A stretch of DNA of 64,000 bases from Acanthococcus lagerstroemiae. Its lineage: Eukaryota; Arthropoda; Insecta; Hemiptera; Eriococcidae. The stretch lies in NCBI GenBank assembly GCA_031841125.1, contig CM063107.1:22958499-23022498 (forward strand), given 5' to 3'. The notes under the pieces were generated by a model, which was given only the letters and a program-made list of their open reading frames with translations, was not told the DNA's origin and did not search any database. The first letter of the stretch is position 1, and the number at the start of each line of letters is the position of its first letter. Shown here in pieces: positions 44,960 through 55,972 of the stretch. The translations under genes and the position numbers were made by a program.

Positions 44960-46046
44960 TTACACTTATACTTTCTTCTTTCTTCCATTACCTCTAGTTT
45001 CTCATTTTCCATCCATGATTTTCTCCTTTCTATTATTTGAGTATCTAATTTCTTCCTTGCTGACAGATTAGTGCTTTCTTTAGTGCTATCGGCTCCCCTT
45101 CAGTATCATTTCCTTCTGGTGATTCACAAAGTTCTTTTGTTATTCCTTCTTATATTCTTCTCTTTTCTTTACCTCTTTCCATAACTCTGAATTCCATTTT
45201 GTTTTACTTTCTTCTTATTCATCTTTTTAAATATTTAAACCTATATTTCATTGCTACTAAATTGTGATTACTATCTACATCCGCTCCTGGGTATATGTCT
45301 TACAATCCAATATTTGATTTTTATATCTTCTTCCCGTCATAATATGTGACCTGGATTCATGAAATGTGCCTCCAATGTCAAAAATCATTTTTCACTTTCT
45401 TGGCAATTCTTACAGAAAACATCTCGCTCTTTCGAATGAAACAAATCGCAGCTTCCTGTCTTCATTAATGTTTCCATAAATTTCATTTAAAAATTACGTC
45501 AAAACCTTAAAAACGTCTGTTTACATGGCGTCGTGTGAAATGGGCCTGTAGGAATGACAGAGAACAAGAATTCGAAACGCAGTTGTAATAGCAACGCGTA
45601 AACGCACCACCTATGTACACGCTATGTACATCTGTACGCACCACTACCACCATCCCATCTTTACACTCGTTTATCTCGAAAACCTGTTTTCGCACAAGCG
45701 GCAGATTTCATGATTCCAGGTTACATATAAGCTATTTGATATCTTCTTTCATCTCCTAGACTTTTCTATGTGTATTTTCTTCTCTCATGATTTTTAAACA
45801 GAGTATTTCCTATAACTAATTCATAGGTATTCTTCACAAAATTCTATGAGCCTCGACCCTCTTTCATTACGCTCTTCTAACACATGCTCCCCGCATACCC
45901 CTTCTTCCTTTCTTCCTAATTTCTCATTAAGTTTTATTTACCTGTTACCTTGCTTTATACTTCATCAATTTCTTCATAAAGTTTTTCTACTCCTTCTTCA
46001 CTATAATTTTCTGTTGGCATTTAAACTTGGACTATCACTTTTAATG
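44960..46046 (-). pseudogene. RTE-like endonuclease fossil, split by a MITE
   Basis: On the minus strand, MPTENYSEEGVEKLYEEIDEV begins near 46,012 (listed here as its motif start MPTENYSEE), then IGNTLFKNHERRKYTW near 45,790, YQIAY near 45,735, and, after the insert, MTGRRYKNQILDC near 45,330, YPGADVDSNHNLVAMKY near 45,270 and MEERRKYK near 44,970. This is the endonuclease and linker of an RTE/craniofacial-development-protein-2-like element. The catalytic SDH reads SNH, and several stops occur. Removing the insert brings the two halves together in register at the protein-motif level. Confidence 0.8.
45346..45724. mobile_element. 379-bp MITE in the RTE-like fossil
   Basis: The ends are 25-bp imperfect inverted repeats (GTGACCTGGATTCATGAAAT at left; complement of ATTTCATGATTCCAGGTTAC at right). 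Flanks are ATAAT/AT and AT/ATAAG, consistent with a short AT-rich target duplication. No coding sequence. Confidence 0.8.
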
Positions 46047-46053
46047 ATTACAG

Positions 46054-46228
46054 AATGGACCGATATCCAGCGGACGTCATTGTTGAAAGTATTGCAATGG
46101 TCCGACTTTTCTTTCCCGCGTTAGTTTCTGTTCACGAGTGTTTACATCTCTTTGCAGATTTTAGTGTCTCAAGAGCAACCCCTCATGGTTAAATGATAGT
46201 ATATGACGTCACTGGATATCGGTCCATT
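46054..46228. mobile_element. 175-bp MITE with 26-bp TIRs
   Basis: AATGGACCGATATCCAG begins at 46,054 and its complement ends at 46,228; the symmetry continues inward through a GACGTCA motif. No ORF. Target duplication not resolved. Confidence 0.8.
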
Positions 46229-47925
46229 GAAAATTGCTATCATGTGATATTTTTGAAAATTTTCTGAATCGTTTCATTCTTCAGAAGTTGAGCACATCTG
46301 AATTTTGGGACAGATTGCCCTGGTCTCCCCTAATTAAGCGCTACCCTCTTTCCTATGTACACGATAAAAGACAGATAAACTCCTAATTACAAAATAATTG
46401 ATATATCTGCCTTGAATCGATTCGAATTTAAAACTGTTTATAATCGATTTGAAAATCGATAGCTCAGAGATTCGACTTGTAAGACCGGGGATTGAGGAGA
46501 GGAATACGTAGTAGCATCCGAGCAGTCCTGTCCTCGAACTTAAGCTACGCAGCTGAGGACCAATAATGCCGTCAATTTCGTATGACAAATTAAGAATGCA
46601 AAGAGAAGCTCGAGTGGCAGAGTCGTATACACCGTACGGGCCAAAACTTCGACGTGTCTCAGAGAAGGCTTTAAAAACTTTACAATCGAACTTATTAACT
46701 CGTGTGGGAATAAACAAGTTTTATATATTCGCCTCGCAGTTTCATTCCACATTTCATGCGGGCTTACCTGCCCACCATTTCATACCCGGCCTATATTCCT
46801 CTCGTGTTTCATACCTGGATGTTGACTTGTAAAGCGAGCACAACATGGTGCCTATCGTGTCAAATATACGAAAGTAAGGCGGACATGGACACGACGGCTG
46901 TACGACACTTCCTTAAAAATTTGCCCTAGCTTTTTTTTTGCTTTGTTTTGTTTTTCAACTCGAAAATGGAAACGCACTCGAGCGTATACGATAACGACGG
47001 AAAAATAAACAAAAATTTGAAATTGATCATTTCTGAGTGTACGCATTCAATTTCTACATAGACTCACTTTCGAGGTTTTAAAAAACTTCGCAAAACGAGT
47101 TATTCTTGACGATGTGCGAACGAGTTCGAATTAATGCGTGTTTTAATTGAGTTATATACCTACGGCGGGCACGAATTTTAATTACATATAGCCGGCGATC
47201 AACGTAGTTTTTTATTGTTCAATCTTATAAATCGTTTATATTAATTAAAAAGGCAAAAAATCGTGGCTAGTCGGACTCTCTTTCAAATCGACTGCGTTAT
47301 TAATGATTCGAATGCGAGGTATATGCCGATTGCTGATTCGCGGATCGATGTAGAATTAGTTGGGCTGGCGGTTGTATTGCTTATTATTCTACTCGGAGAT
47401 TTGCAATTTATCGGATCGCCTATTAATTTTCTCGATTATAGGATTTAGATAATTAAAAGTTCACTTCGGAAGTGTGCTCGGACTGGTTCCTAAAATTTTA
47501 CGAGGAAAGTCATTTCACGGTCGTGTGGGGTTGCTTAACCGACCGAAATCGCCGAAAAAGTTTTTCAATAACGGAACTTATCGAGTTTTCCCGTTTCACT
47601 GAAATCGATTTTATTACGGATAGAGAAGAAAATACCACAAGTAGCTTCGTTAAATGTGAATGTCAAATTTGCTGCTGAAAAAAAGATAGCGATGTAAACG
47701 CGGAAAGTTGAAGTTTGATACGGTTGGTCAGTTGTGCGCTGTGTTTCCAGATTCAAATCAGCCTTTGATCCTGCCGACCAGTGATGTAAATAACGGGACA
47801 GGAAGAAAAATAAAAGATATCTCTCAAAGGCAGGAACAAAGTAGAATTTCACAGCTTGCGAATAATATTTCACTCGGATTGAACTCTATATTACCTATAA
47901 CTTGGTCTATTTCCTCAGCGCCCCG
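46229..47925. other. Unique-looking sequence, no gene recognised
   Basis: Short ORFs at 46,334-46,717 (minus) and 46,566-46,832 (plus) overlap and show no motif. 46,850-47,600 is richer in CpG and in TTAATTA-type homeodomain-like motifs than the flanks. It is one of the few stretches without visible transposon structure. Confidence 0.4.
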
Positions 47926-47929
47926 AATT

Positions 47930-48240
47930 CCGATCGTAAATACACCTGAATCGTTTGAACATCGTTTGTACACATTTGTGCAGGGCATTTCACCGTTTGT
48001 ACAGCAACCCCGAGTACAGAACAGTCAAAGGTTATTCTGGGTGCCAGAAAAACGTTAGCCCCCCCCCTCCGAAATTGTAATTTGAACTTTTTCCAGGACC
48101 AATCGTTTGTACATCGTTTGTACACGTTTGTACGCGCCAATTCATAGTTTGTACACCAATCCCTCTTGGAATAGGACCAAAGATCATTTCGGGAGCTGTA
48201 GAAATGGTAGCCTCCCGAAGTTGCAACCCGCTGCGGAAAA
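47930..48240 (+). repeat. GTTTGTACA-rich repeat, also at 51,230-51,290
   Basis: ATCGTTTGTACACATTTGTGC and CCGTTTGTACAGCAA are followed about 150 bp later by ATCGTTTGTACACGTTTGTAC and CATAGTTTGTACACCAATCCC. The latter form recurs at 51,232-51,285. A C9 run lies between. Confidence 0.75.
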
Positions 48241-48465
48241 TTGACAGATGCCAGATGATGCTAATCCTGTCAGCGGATCTGTCGCAGAATGTCAGCATGG
48301 GAACCAATCAGAATCGAGCACAGCCGTGCGATTTTAAGTGACACAACGTGACACAACTCGACAGACATACGACAGAGCATCTGTCAATGCAGTGGTACGA
48401 CTGCCAGTATTTGCCATATTCTATCAACAACCTGTCAGAGGCTTCGTCAGATTCTGATGATACTG

Positions 48466-48593
48466 TGTCATATTTTGGCAATGCTGTCACGTTCTGGTAG
48501 TGTTGTGTCACAATTTAGCCGCGCCCTGTCACATCCTAGCAATATTCTGTCGCATTTTAGCAGCACTCTAATCCTTTCTGACAATATTCTGTC
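48466..48593 (+). repeat. 21-bp degenerate minisatellite, six units
   Basis: Units start TGTCA or TGTCG at 48,466, 48,485, 48,506, 48,527 and 48,548, then a degenerate unit at 48,569, with an inner TTTAGCAA-like core. Spacing is exactly 21 bp after the first unit. The hAT MITE that follows used its last TGTC as target. Confidence 0.8.
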
Positions 48594-48873
48594 CAGGGAC
48601 GTATCGATACGGGGGCCGGGGGAAACTTACACCCCCCCGTAGGAATTTTTTACTCAGCAGTTGGGAAAATTCACAGTTTTAGTCAGGTAAGTTGGGAAAA
48701 TCCAACTAGTTAAAAGTGGTCTTTTTGTTCTTTTCTTTTTTATTGCTTTGATACTTGGGAATTGAGTTGAGAAGTTGGAAAAACCCAACAGGTCAAAAGG
48801 TGAGGTTTTTTTTTTTTACTTTGATACTTGGGAATTCTGAGTTTAGTCAGTTGGGACTTTCACAACGTTCCTG
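48594..48873. mobile_element. 280-bp hAT MITE (GTTGGGAAA family), copy 1
   Basis: An exact 8-bp target duplication ATTCTGTC lies at 48,586-48,593 and 48,874-48,881. TIRs are CAGGGACGT and the complement of ACGTTCCTG. The interior has CAGTTGGGAAAATTCACA, CTTTGATACTTGGGAATT and AACAGGTCAAAAGG, shared with 57,319-57,553. Confidence 0.92.
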
Positions 48874-50219
48874 ATTCTGTCACTTTTTGGTTAACCTACA
48901 CCTCATTTCAGTGCGCTCCTCCCTGACACACAAAGTTCCGACAGCCAAAATTCATGAATAATGATCAATGTTATTTTAATATTTTATATTTTTACAATTA
49001 TCTATGTACAAAAACTTATTAATATTCAGTTAATCCCAGTACAATTGTTGATGATTGGTCCTGGTTATCTCTTAAAAAGAGAAAAAGAAAATTCATGAAG
49101 TAATAATTTTAGTTAATACAAAAATATTTTAGATAGATTCACATCCTAGAACTGGGTATCAGTTCTACCATAAAGCCATACACAACCAGCAGCTGGGAAA
49201 ATAGAAAAAGGTGAAATTTTAAGTTGAGTCAGTCGTAAAAATCTAACAGGTTTGGGACTTTCACAATTTTTACCCTCTCCCCCTCCAGACAAACCCCTTC
49301 ATTACAACGTTGTGCATGAAGACTCAAGATAGCTTCCAGCTTTGACTGGGAAATTCTGAAGCGGCTCGACAATATGAAATCTGCTTGTCCGGAAATTAAG
49401 GCGCAGAATTTGGTACATACTTTTCCAAGTAAAACAGCCCCGCAGCCATTGGGGGAAAACTGGGGCTGAGCCCCCTCTAAAGGTGTCCTGAGCTCCCTTA
49501 GGCAAAGATACCATCCTTAAAAAAATCATCATTATGCTGAACGAGAGAGAAAGAAGGGATAAAGAGAATCAATATCACAGAAACATTTTAAAATTTAGAA
49601 CAAAAGCTTGGTCAACTAATTTGGGACGCTTGGATTGGGAATGGGATTTGAATGTAATGGCCCCAAGTTACCCGAGCCTGTTTAGACAACGAGGTGAGAC
49701 ACCCAAAACCCGAGACCCGAGCAGCCGCATACACTCGCGATCGTGCTCGCGATATATTCGTGAGAAAACTTCGTCAAAGCTGCTTTAATCGTCCATTCGG
49801 GTTTCGTTTTCGACATTCGCCATAAAAACCGACAACAGTGACGTGGCCGTTATTTTCCTGGAGGGGGGGTGGGGCAAAGTATGATTTTCAACGGAGAAAA
49901 AGTCGAAAATTGACGTAATTTTAAAAATCGCCGATATTAGAGGACTATTTTATGAAAATGAAGGTAAAATTACTGCTTGAGCGAAAATTTTTCGAAAAAA
50001 AGTGTTTTATAAAGGCGAAAAATTGCTCATTTTTGCATATTTTACATTCATTTTCAGGTGCCTTGGGGGGACATTTGCCCCTATCGCCCCCCCCCCTTGG
50101 CTACATCATTGCCTTGTAGAAATTTTCACATTATATACTATGTGTATCCTCAAGCCCCCCACTGGTAAACAGTCAGCACCCCCTACCGCAGATGGCCAGC
50201 TCTGGGCCTGAAGTAAATA
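48874..50219. other. Repeat scraps, no gene
   Basis: 49,195-49,285 resembles the GTTGGGAAA family. About 49,835-50,117 may be another hAT-like MITE: CAGTGACGTGGCC on the left and the complement of GGCTACATCATTG on the right, with G/C runs inside, but flanks do not match. ORFs at 49,302-49,788 lack motifs. Confidence 0.45.
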
Positions 50220-50710
50220 CATCAGAAAGTCGGATAATCCGGAGTCCACTCCGGATTATCCGACTTTCTGTTTATCCGAGTCCAATTTATCCGACCCTAC
50301 CCTCCGACTTATCTAACCTACTAAGGTCGGTCAATCCGAATTTCTAAATGAGACATCTAATTTTTGATTTTGGAATGTATGTAGATACATTACGTACATT
50401 GTTCAACCGGCACGACAGCGCGGCGTTGCGAAATCACGCGGCCAAAAAAAGAATCGCGATTTAAAAAAAACTTTGGTCACCGACGATTTAAAAAAATTAT
50501 AATTTGTGATTTATTATTACATAAATTTTTTTTTTAACTTTTTTATTCCTTTTTAAAGCCAAAGTTCAATTTTCTGAATAAACTATTTCTTTTTAAATTT
50601 TGTGCACGTTATTTCTACATTGAAAATATTCATTTCGGATTATCCGACCTTTTTCGGCATCTGACCAATCTTCAGCCCCGATTAGGTCGGATAACCCGGA
50701 GTCTACTGTA
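50220..50710. mobile_element. pogo/Tigger-like MITE with a perfect palindrome at its left end
   Basis: The right end, read in complement, is CAGTAGACTCCGGGTTATCC next to TA. Near the left end TCCGGATTATCCGAC appears twice in opposite orientation, forming a 48-bp palindrome (23-bp perfect arms 50,223-50,245 and 50,248-50,270). ATCCGAC motifs recur inward. The TIR type is that of pogo/Tigger-like elements. No transposase. Confidence 0.7.
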
Positions 50711-51225
50711 CATATGGTTTGAGGAGCCAAACAAGAATCTTTTGAACGGCCGGTGGACCGGCCAGGGGTAGTTTTCCCCTACCCTCCTTCACCAATCCAC
50801 CTCTAAAATAGGTACCGATAAATTACAGCCCAATTACAAGTACTTTTCAGTTCTATCATACATTTGAATCCACGCTTCATAAGTTTTAGACCGCACTGAA
50901 CACCAACGAATATGAAATTCGAAATGAAACTGAAACCACTTCTAGACCACAGGCAAGATATCAAACATGATCATAATGAACGCAGTGTGCCAGCAATTTG
51001 TAGAGGCACCAACGCGACGGCGCCTTTTTAACTTATCTACATACCATTACGCGGTTGGCGCAAAGGAAAAGATACGCACATGAAGTACAATACACAACCT
51101 TCGTGTTTCTCTGCGTTTAACCGTGTGAGGTGTGACAGAAAATTCTGTCATTACAATGAAATTCTGGCACCTTATGTCAACGATTATTCCGGTGGGCGGA
51201 GTTTCAGCTGTGACACAGGGTCTGA
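50711..51225. other. No gene seen
   Basis: Holds a small palindrome GGCCGGTGGACCGGCC near 50,750 and otherwise unremarkable sequence up to the GTTTGTACA repeat at 51,230. Confidence 0.5.
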
Positions 51226-51286
51226 CTCATTCTTTGTACACGTTTGTACAGGCCAATTCAACATTTGTACACCAATCCCCCGCTGA

Positions 51287-51960
51287 ATTGTGGTAGCCAT
51301 ACTCTCAACCTTGTAGCCACCAGTAATTTGAAAGAAGTGCTGACTACAGATGAGGAATTGTTCAAGAAGCATCAGAGTATAATTCAGAAATGTGATACTC
51401 TATGGCATGCAAGTCGCCAACCAAAAGTTCCCAAGAAAATTCAGAAGATAATTAAATGTACGTTGAAGTACCCAGTATCTGTAAGATGGAACAGCTTATA
51501 TGATAGTATACAGATCTTTTAAAATACAAAGATAAGATTCCAGCGCTGTATGAAGCTACCAATAAGGAAACTGATCAGCTATCAATAATGGATAAGCAGT
51601 GGCGGATCCAGGGGGGCTAAAGGGGCTATAGCCCCCCCCCCAAAAAAAAAAAAAAATTCACTCGCTTTTCCACTTATTTTAGCCACCGATGTTTTTAATG
51701 ACAGTAGCGCTCATACAGCACAGTTCGTGAATACATATCGCGTTATCAATGAATCAACATTATCACTTATCAACAATCATGCATTCATGCTTAAAATTTT
51801 GTTTGCTCTTTTTTTCTCCAACATTTAGCCCCCTCCAAAGTGTAATCCTGGATCCGCCACTGTGGATAAGGTAAAGTTCCAAATGTGGATCAAGTACCCA
51901 AAAAAGGATTGATAATTGTGTGGAGCGTGACGCAAATACATGGTGTCATGAAAATCACGC
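51287..51960 (+). pseudogene. hAT transposase fragment, interrupted by a hAT MITE
   Basis: Open from CGSHTLNLVATSNL through KCDTLWHASRQPK to YPVSVRWNSLYDS, which is the C-x-HxLNLV ... LW ... RWNSxYDA segment in the catalytic core of insect hAT transposases (usually TRWNS, here VRWNS). After a frame change near 51,522 it continues LLKYKDKIPALYEAT up to the MITE at 51,597, and resumes after it. Truncated at both ends, hence a fossil. Confidence 0.75.
51597..51862. mobile_element. 266-bp hAT MITE with perfect TIRs and 8-bp duplication
   Basis: The ends are CAGTGGCGGATCCAGG and its exact complement CCTGGATCCGCCACTG. TGGATAAG flanks both sides (51,589-51,596 and 51,863-51,870). It contains C10 and A14 runs. 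No ORF. Confidence 0.97.
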
Positions 51961-52026
51961 CTTATTATCAACTAACTCTACCAAACCTAGAATAGTAATT
52001 ACCTTGACATTCTTCTCTCAACAACG

Positions 52027-52358
52027 GCATCGTTATCAGTAATGCAAGAAAGAACTCGTCACACATTCTAACACCGCATTCTGATATCGTACACAGAGTC
52101 AAAACACTTACAGCAGAGGCTTCCGAGAAGTGTGTAATTGGTCGCCAGTATCTGAAAGCTGTAAGTGGGTAAGGCGCTACCTGCCGATGCTCGTATGGGG
52201 CTAGTGATACGGGTATTCGACAGGAAGATAGCGCAGTCGACCTAGGCCGATTCCCGGCAAGAAGAGAAAGGGCTAAGGCAGCCCTAAAAGGCTCCCCGAT
52301 GTTCTTGAGATAATGCTCGAAGGGGCGGTTCCAGGGCTTGGGTGAGAGCAATGAAAAG
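52027..52358 (+). mobile_element. SINE copy lacking the tRNA head
   Basis: It matches the body of the SINE at 39.0-41.1 kb from CGGCATCGTTATCAGTAATG to GGTTCCAGGGCTTGGGTG, with about 28 bp fewer near the middle, and lacks the A/B-box head. It is uninterrupted at the site where the other copy holds the hAT-like element. Confidence 0.9.
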
Positions 52359-52359
52359 A

Positions 52360-54605
52360 GATACCCAGTAGTAAAAGCATATAAAATACTAAAATTTCCA
52401 TGGAAATTCTAAGTATTAACGACACAGCTGCAGACTGTTTGAGAGTTACTTCTATCCGTACGATTTAGCTCTTCGTGGTCATAATTCAGGTCAGTGGTTC
52501 AAATTTACATGAGAATTTTTATTTCTTTCAGCCATCCCCCAACACGAAGCCCATCCGTGCGATTTAGCTCTTCATGGTGATAATTTAGTTCAATGCTTGA
52601 CATTTCCATGGAAATTTACTTTTCTTCCAGCCGTTCGTATACTTGAGCGGAAACCGTAACGCCCCCCCCCCCCAATCAAAACGAAGCCAGTCCGTATGAT
52701 TTAGCTCTTCATGATGACAATTCAGTTCAGTGGTTGATATTTCCATGGAAATTTTTATTAACAACATGGCTGCAGACTGCATCAGTTGCGCAACAACAAC
52801 ACGGCTGCAGACTGTAGTCGCGCAAGGCGCAGCAAAGATCAAGATCAATGAGCACGTGGCTGCGAGACATGAAAATGCTCTATCGTGGTTGCAGATCAGT
52901 CTGCGACATTAAATAAATTTTTTTGGGATTCGAATATGATTTGAGAATGATTCACGTTTGCTGTGGTTTGAATCGGATTCGAATAAACGGATCGACCGGT
53001 TCCGGCATCCAAATCAACATTTCCATCAGGGGGTCGTCTTCTGTTTCTTTCAGATTCGCCTTTGTAATTACCTAAAAATTCAATTAAAAATTGAAAATAA
53101 TCATATTTTTTCAGCGTGTTTTAGGTTATTCTCGTCTTCACCCCCCCCCCTACAATTATGGGCTTTCAGTGTGAGATGAACAACCAGATAAAAAAAGTTC
53201 AAATCCGACAAAACCACTAAAAAGATTCGAATAAATTTCACGAATTCATAATGTTCATTAGATTCTATTACTTGATACGAATCCATTCCTAATATCTCAG
53301 CTCCCATTCCAATTCAATATTACAGGGGAAAATGCTCCTGAGCCATCGATTTATGTATGGTTCCAAAATGAAAAGAAAATAGTGAGAGAATTCTCAGTTT
53401 CCCGAATGTAGAGATTCTTAACTTCAATTTGATCTATAGTATTTCGTTGTCTAAGGGATTTGAGTGATTTTTAATAGGGCATTTCCATTTGTTGATAATT
53501 TAATGTTGGGTAAATTATTTGGTAAAACTGATAACAAAATTGAATTCTGCATGAAAAATTTCCTTTAAAAAACATAATCTTCCTTTATTACTGATAGTTT
53601 TGTCATTATTTTTTAGTAAATTGAACTTTAAATGCACTTTTTTTTTGCATTATTACTTTTTTCAATAATAATTGTAATGTATTTTTTTCAACTTATGAGA
53701 CTCGGGGAAATTAATTTTTTTTATAGTAATTGGTAAAACTAAACATGGATTATCATTCTATACTCAATTTTACGCAAGAAAAGCTGAAAAAAAGGTTTTT
53801 TATTTTTTACCCTAAGGTCGTTTTCCCCCTTTGGACATCACATTTGTGTCCGTATTTTTCCAGATTTCTCTTTCCGGACTGTTCGCTGGAATTTGGCAAA
53901 ATAAATTTGGCAGCACTGGAGAGTAGTCTGGATGATTCAGGTTGAAAGTCTGTTACATATTTCAGGTCGAGTGAACGTAAGGCTGCTTCAATCCTATAGC
54001 GTGATATGAGTTGGGCATGACGACGATTATTTGGAATTGACTTTGCTGTTGTATCCATTGTACGTAGTAAACTGGCAAGTCATAGGCAAGACTTGAGAAA
54101 GGTCAGTGTGCGACGTAGGTCAGGTGAAAGTTCGCCAGTGATTGCGTATAGACTGGGGCATGGGGTAGAACGGAGTGCTCCATTACTGAACCGGAGTACG
54201 ATGTGAAGTATAATATTAAGCGAGTTTAAAAGAGTGGGTGACGCTAAAGAATATGAAGCCAATTCATATTCACATTTGGATGTACCCCAATAAAAATTTT
54301 TTATTAACACGGCTGCAGACTCTGCAGTTGCGCAGCAAAGATAAAGATCAACGAGCACATGGACGGAAGAATGTTGAGGGAGCGAAACGTTTGGTACAGT
54401 CCATGGAAATATTAACAACAGGGCTGCAGACTTCAATCGCGCAGTAACAACACGGTTAAAGATTGTGAATGTCAACCACTGAATTCGTGTCGGAAGAGTG
54501 TTGGGGGGGGCGTTACGGTTTTCGCTCAAGTATATCCAGTAGTAAAAGCATATAAAATGCTAAAATAAGTTTCCATGGAAATGTCAACCACTATAGATTA
54601 CGGTC
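52360..54605. repeat. Cluster of ~130-bp duplicated blocks, no gene
   Basis: Blocks with CCGT(A/G)(C/T)GATTTAGCTCTTC, GGTTGA(C/T)ATTTCCATGG and CGGCTGCAGACTG recur near 52,460, 52,555, 52,690, 54,305 and 54,420. CCAGTAGTAAAAGCATATAA occurs at 52,366, 54,536 and 56,172. 52,930-54,200 between the blocks shows only short ORFs without motifs. Confidence 0.65.
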
Positions 54606-54613
54606 GGTACTTA

Positions 54614-55805
54614 CAGAGGCGAAATTTGACATTCAGTTTGGGGGGAGGGGGGAGAAGGAAAATTTGACGACAAATTTTGAAAACTAAAAATTTGCCGGCA
54701 AAATTTTTTTTTAATTTGAAAATTTACCGATTTTTCAATCAAAATATATTTTAATTGACAAAAAAAATATAAACAAACATACGTTCTTGGTAAATGAAAA
54801 ATTCAAATGAACAGTTTGAAAATTTGCCGACTGCCAAATTACTAGGGGTGTTTCACCCCCCCTCCCCCATAGTTTCGTCTCTCCAAATGCACATTGAAAC
54901 CTTATCCCACAAGCACTCACATGAGCATACCCTAGTCTGAGAGGGTAAGCTGGCAGGATGTTAGGAATACTTGAGAGGAACCCCACAACTTCCTTTATAC
55001 ATCAAAGTAGTCGTTATTTACTCATGGGGTGATCTTTTTTCTGAATTTCCTCTGATTCGTCTCCGAAACTGGTTCCAATAAAATAAAAAAATTAACATTG
55101 TAAAAAAAAACCTACAAAGTTTCAGGTCAATCGATTTAGGGGAATCCGTGCCTTAAGCTCCTTTTCATTATTATGGAAAACACACATGGAGTTTTGACTT
55201 TTGTTCTAGATTTCCCTCCTATTATATTCACCAGGACCAAGCCCATAAATTAAACATTAGAACATTTGCTATCGGATTCAGCTTGTGACATTGGAAAAGA
55301 AGTCTTTTGCTTTCAACTTTTAGATTTTAATAAAATGTTCAACTTTCTCAAATTTCAGGCTCTGGATCAAACAGAGAATCCAGTAAAAACAGAATAGTCA
55401 TTGAAATTCGAAATTCAACGGTCGCTACCGACTTTCGGAATTTCGAAGTGTCTTCCACATTTCTAATTTGTTTCAACCTTTCAGATAACTTTCGATACTC
55501 AGCTTGAAACCTTCGGCTTTCGACTGACTAGTCGCTGACAGGAGTCCAGGGTACTCCATTTTCAGAAAAGAAATTTGACTTTCAGTTTGAGGAGGTGGAG
55601 AAGAAAAATATGCCGACAAATTTTTTAAACAATTAAAAAGTTGCCGATTTTTCATCGAAATATTTTTTAATTGAAAAAGAAATAAACAAATAAATATTCA
55701 TGAAAAATGAAAATTTCAAATAAACAGTTTCAAAATTTGCCGACTGCCAAATTATTGAGGGGGCGGGGGAGTCAACCCCCACATCCCCTTATAGTTTCGC
55801 CCCTG
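54614..55805. mobile_element. Two direct hAT-type MITE copies bounding ~660 bp
   Basis: Copy 1 is 54,614-54,893 and copy 2 about 55,560-55,805. They share AAATTTGACATTCAG-like starts, AAATTTGCCGACTGCCAAAT and a CATAGTTTCG-like end. The outermost ends are CAGAGGCGAAA and the complement of TTTCGCCCCTG. The outer flanks are GGTACTTA and AGTACTTA (7 of 8 identical), so the whole 1.2-kb unit looks as if it moved as one composite. Confidence 0.75.
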
Positions 55806-55904
55806 AGTACTTACAGATGATCACTTGGATGTACTGACGATTATGAATATCGAGAAAGAAATCCTCTCAGAAATAAAGAATGAGTACGTTCTTTGCATCT
55901 TTCA

Positions 55905-55972
55905 GGTAATGCTCAAAAGGATGCCCGAAAGGGCAAATTCCAGGGCTCGGGCTAAGAGTAGAAAAAAAAAAC
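55905..55972 (+). repeat. SINE tail fragment
   Basis: GGTAATGCTCAAAAGG and AATTCCAGGGCTCGGGCTAA, then an A run, match the 3' end of the SINE at 52.3 kb. Confidence 0.75.

Noticed and set aside
49835..50117. hAT MITE with CAGTGACGTGGCC-type ends
   Set aside because: The ends are only partly complementary and the flanks share no 8-bp duplication; mentioned only as possible.
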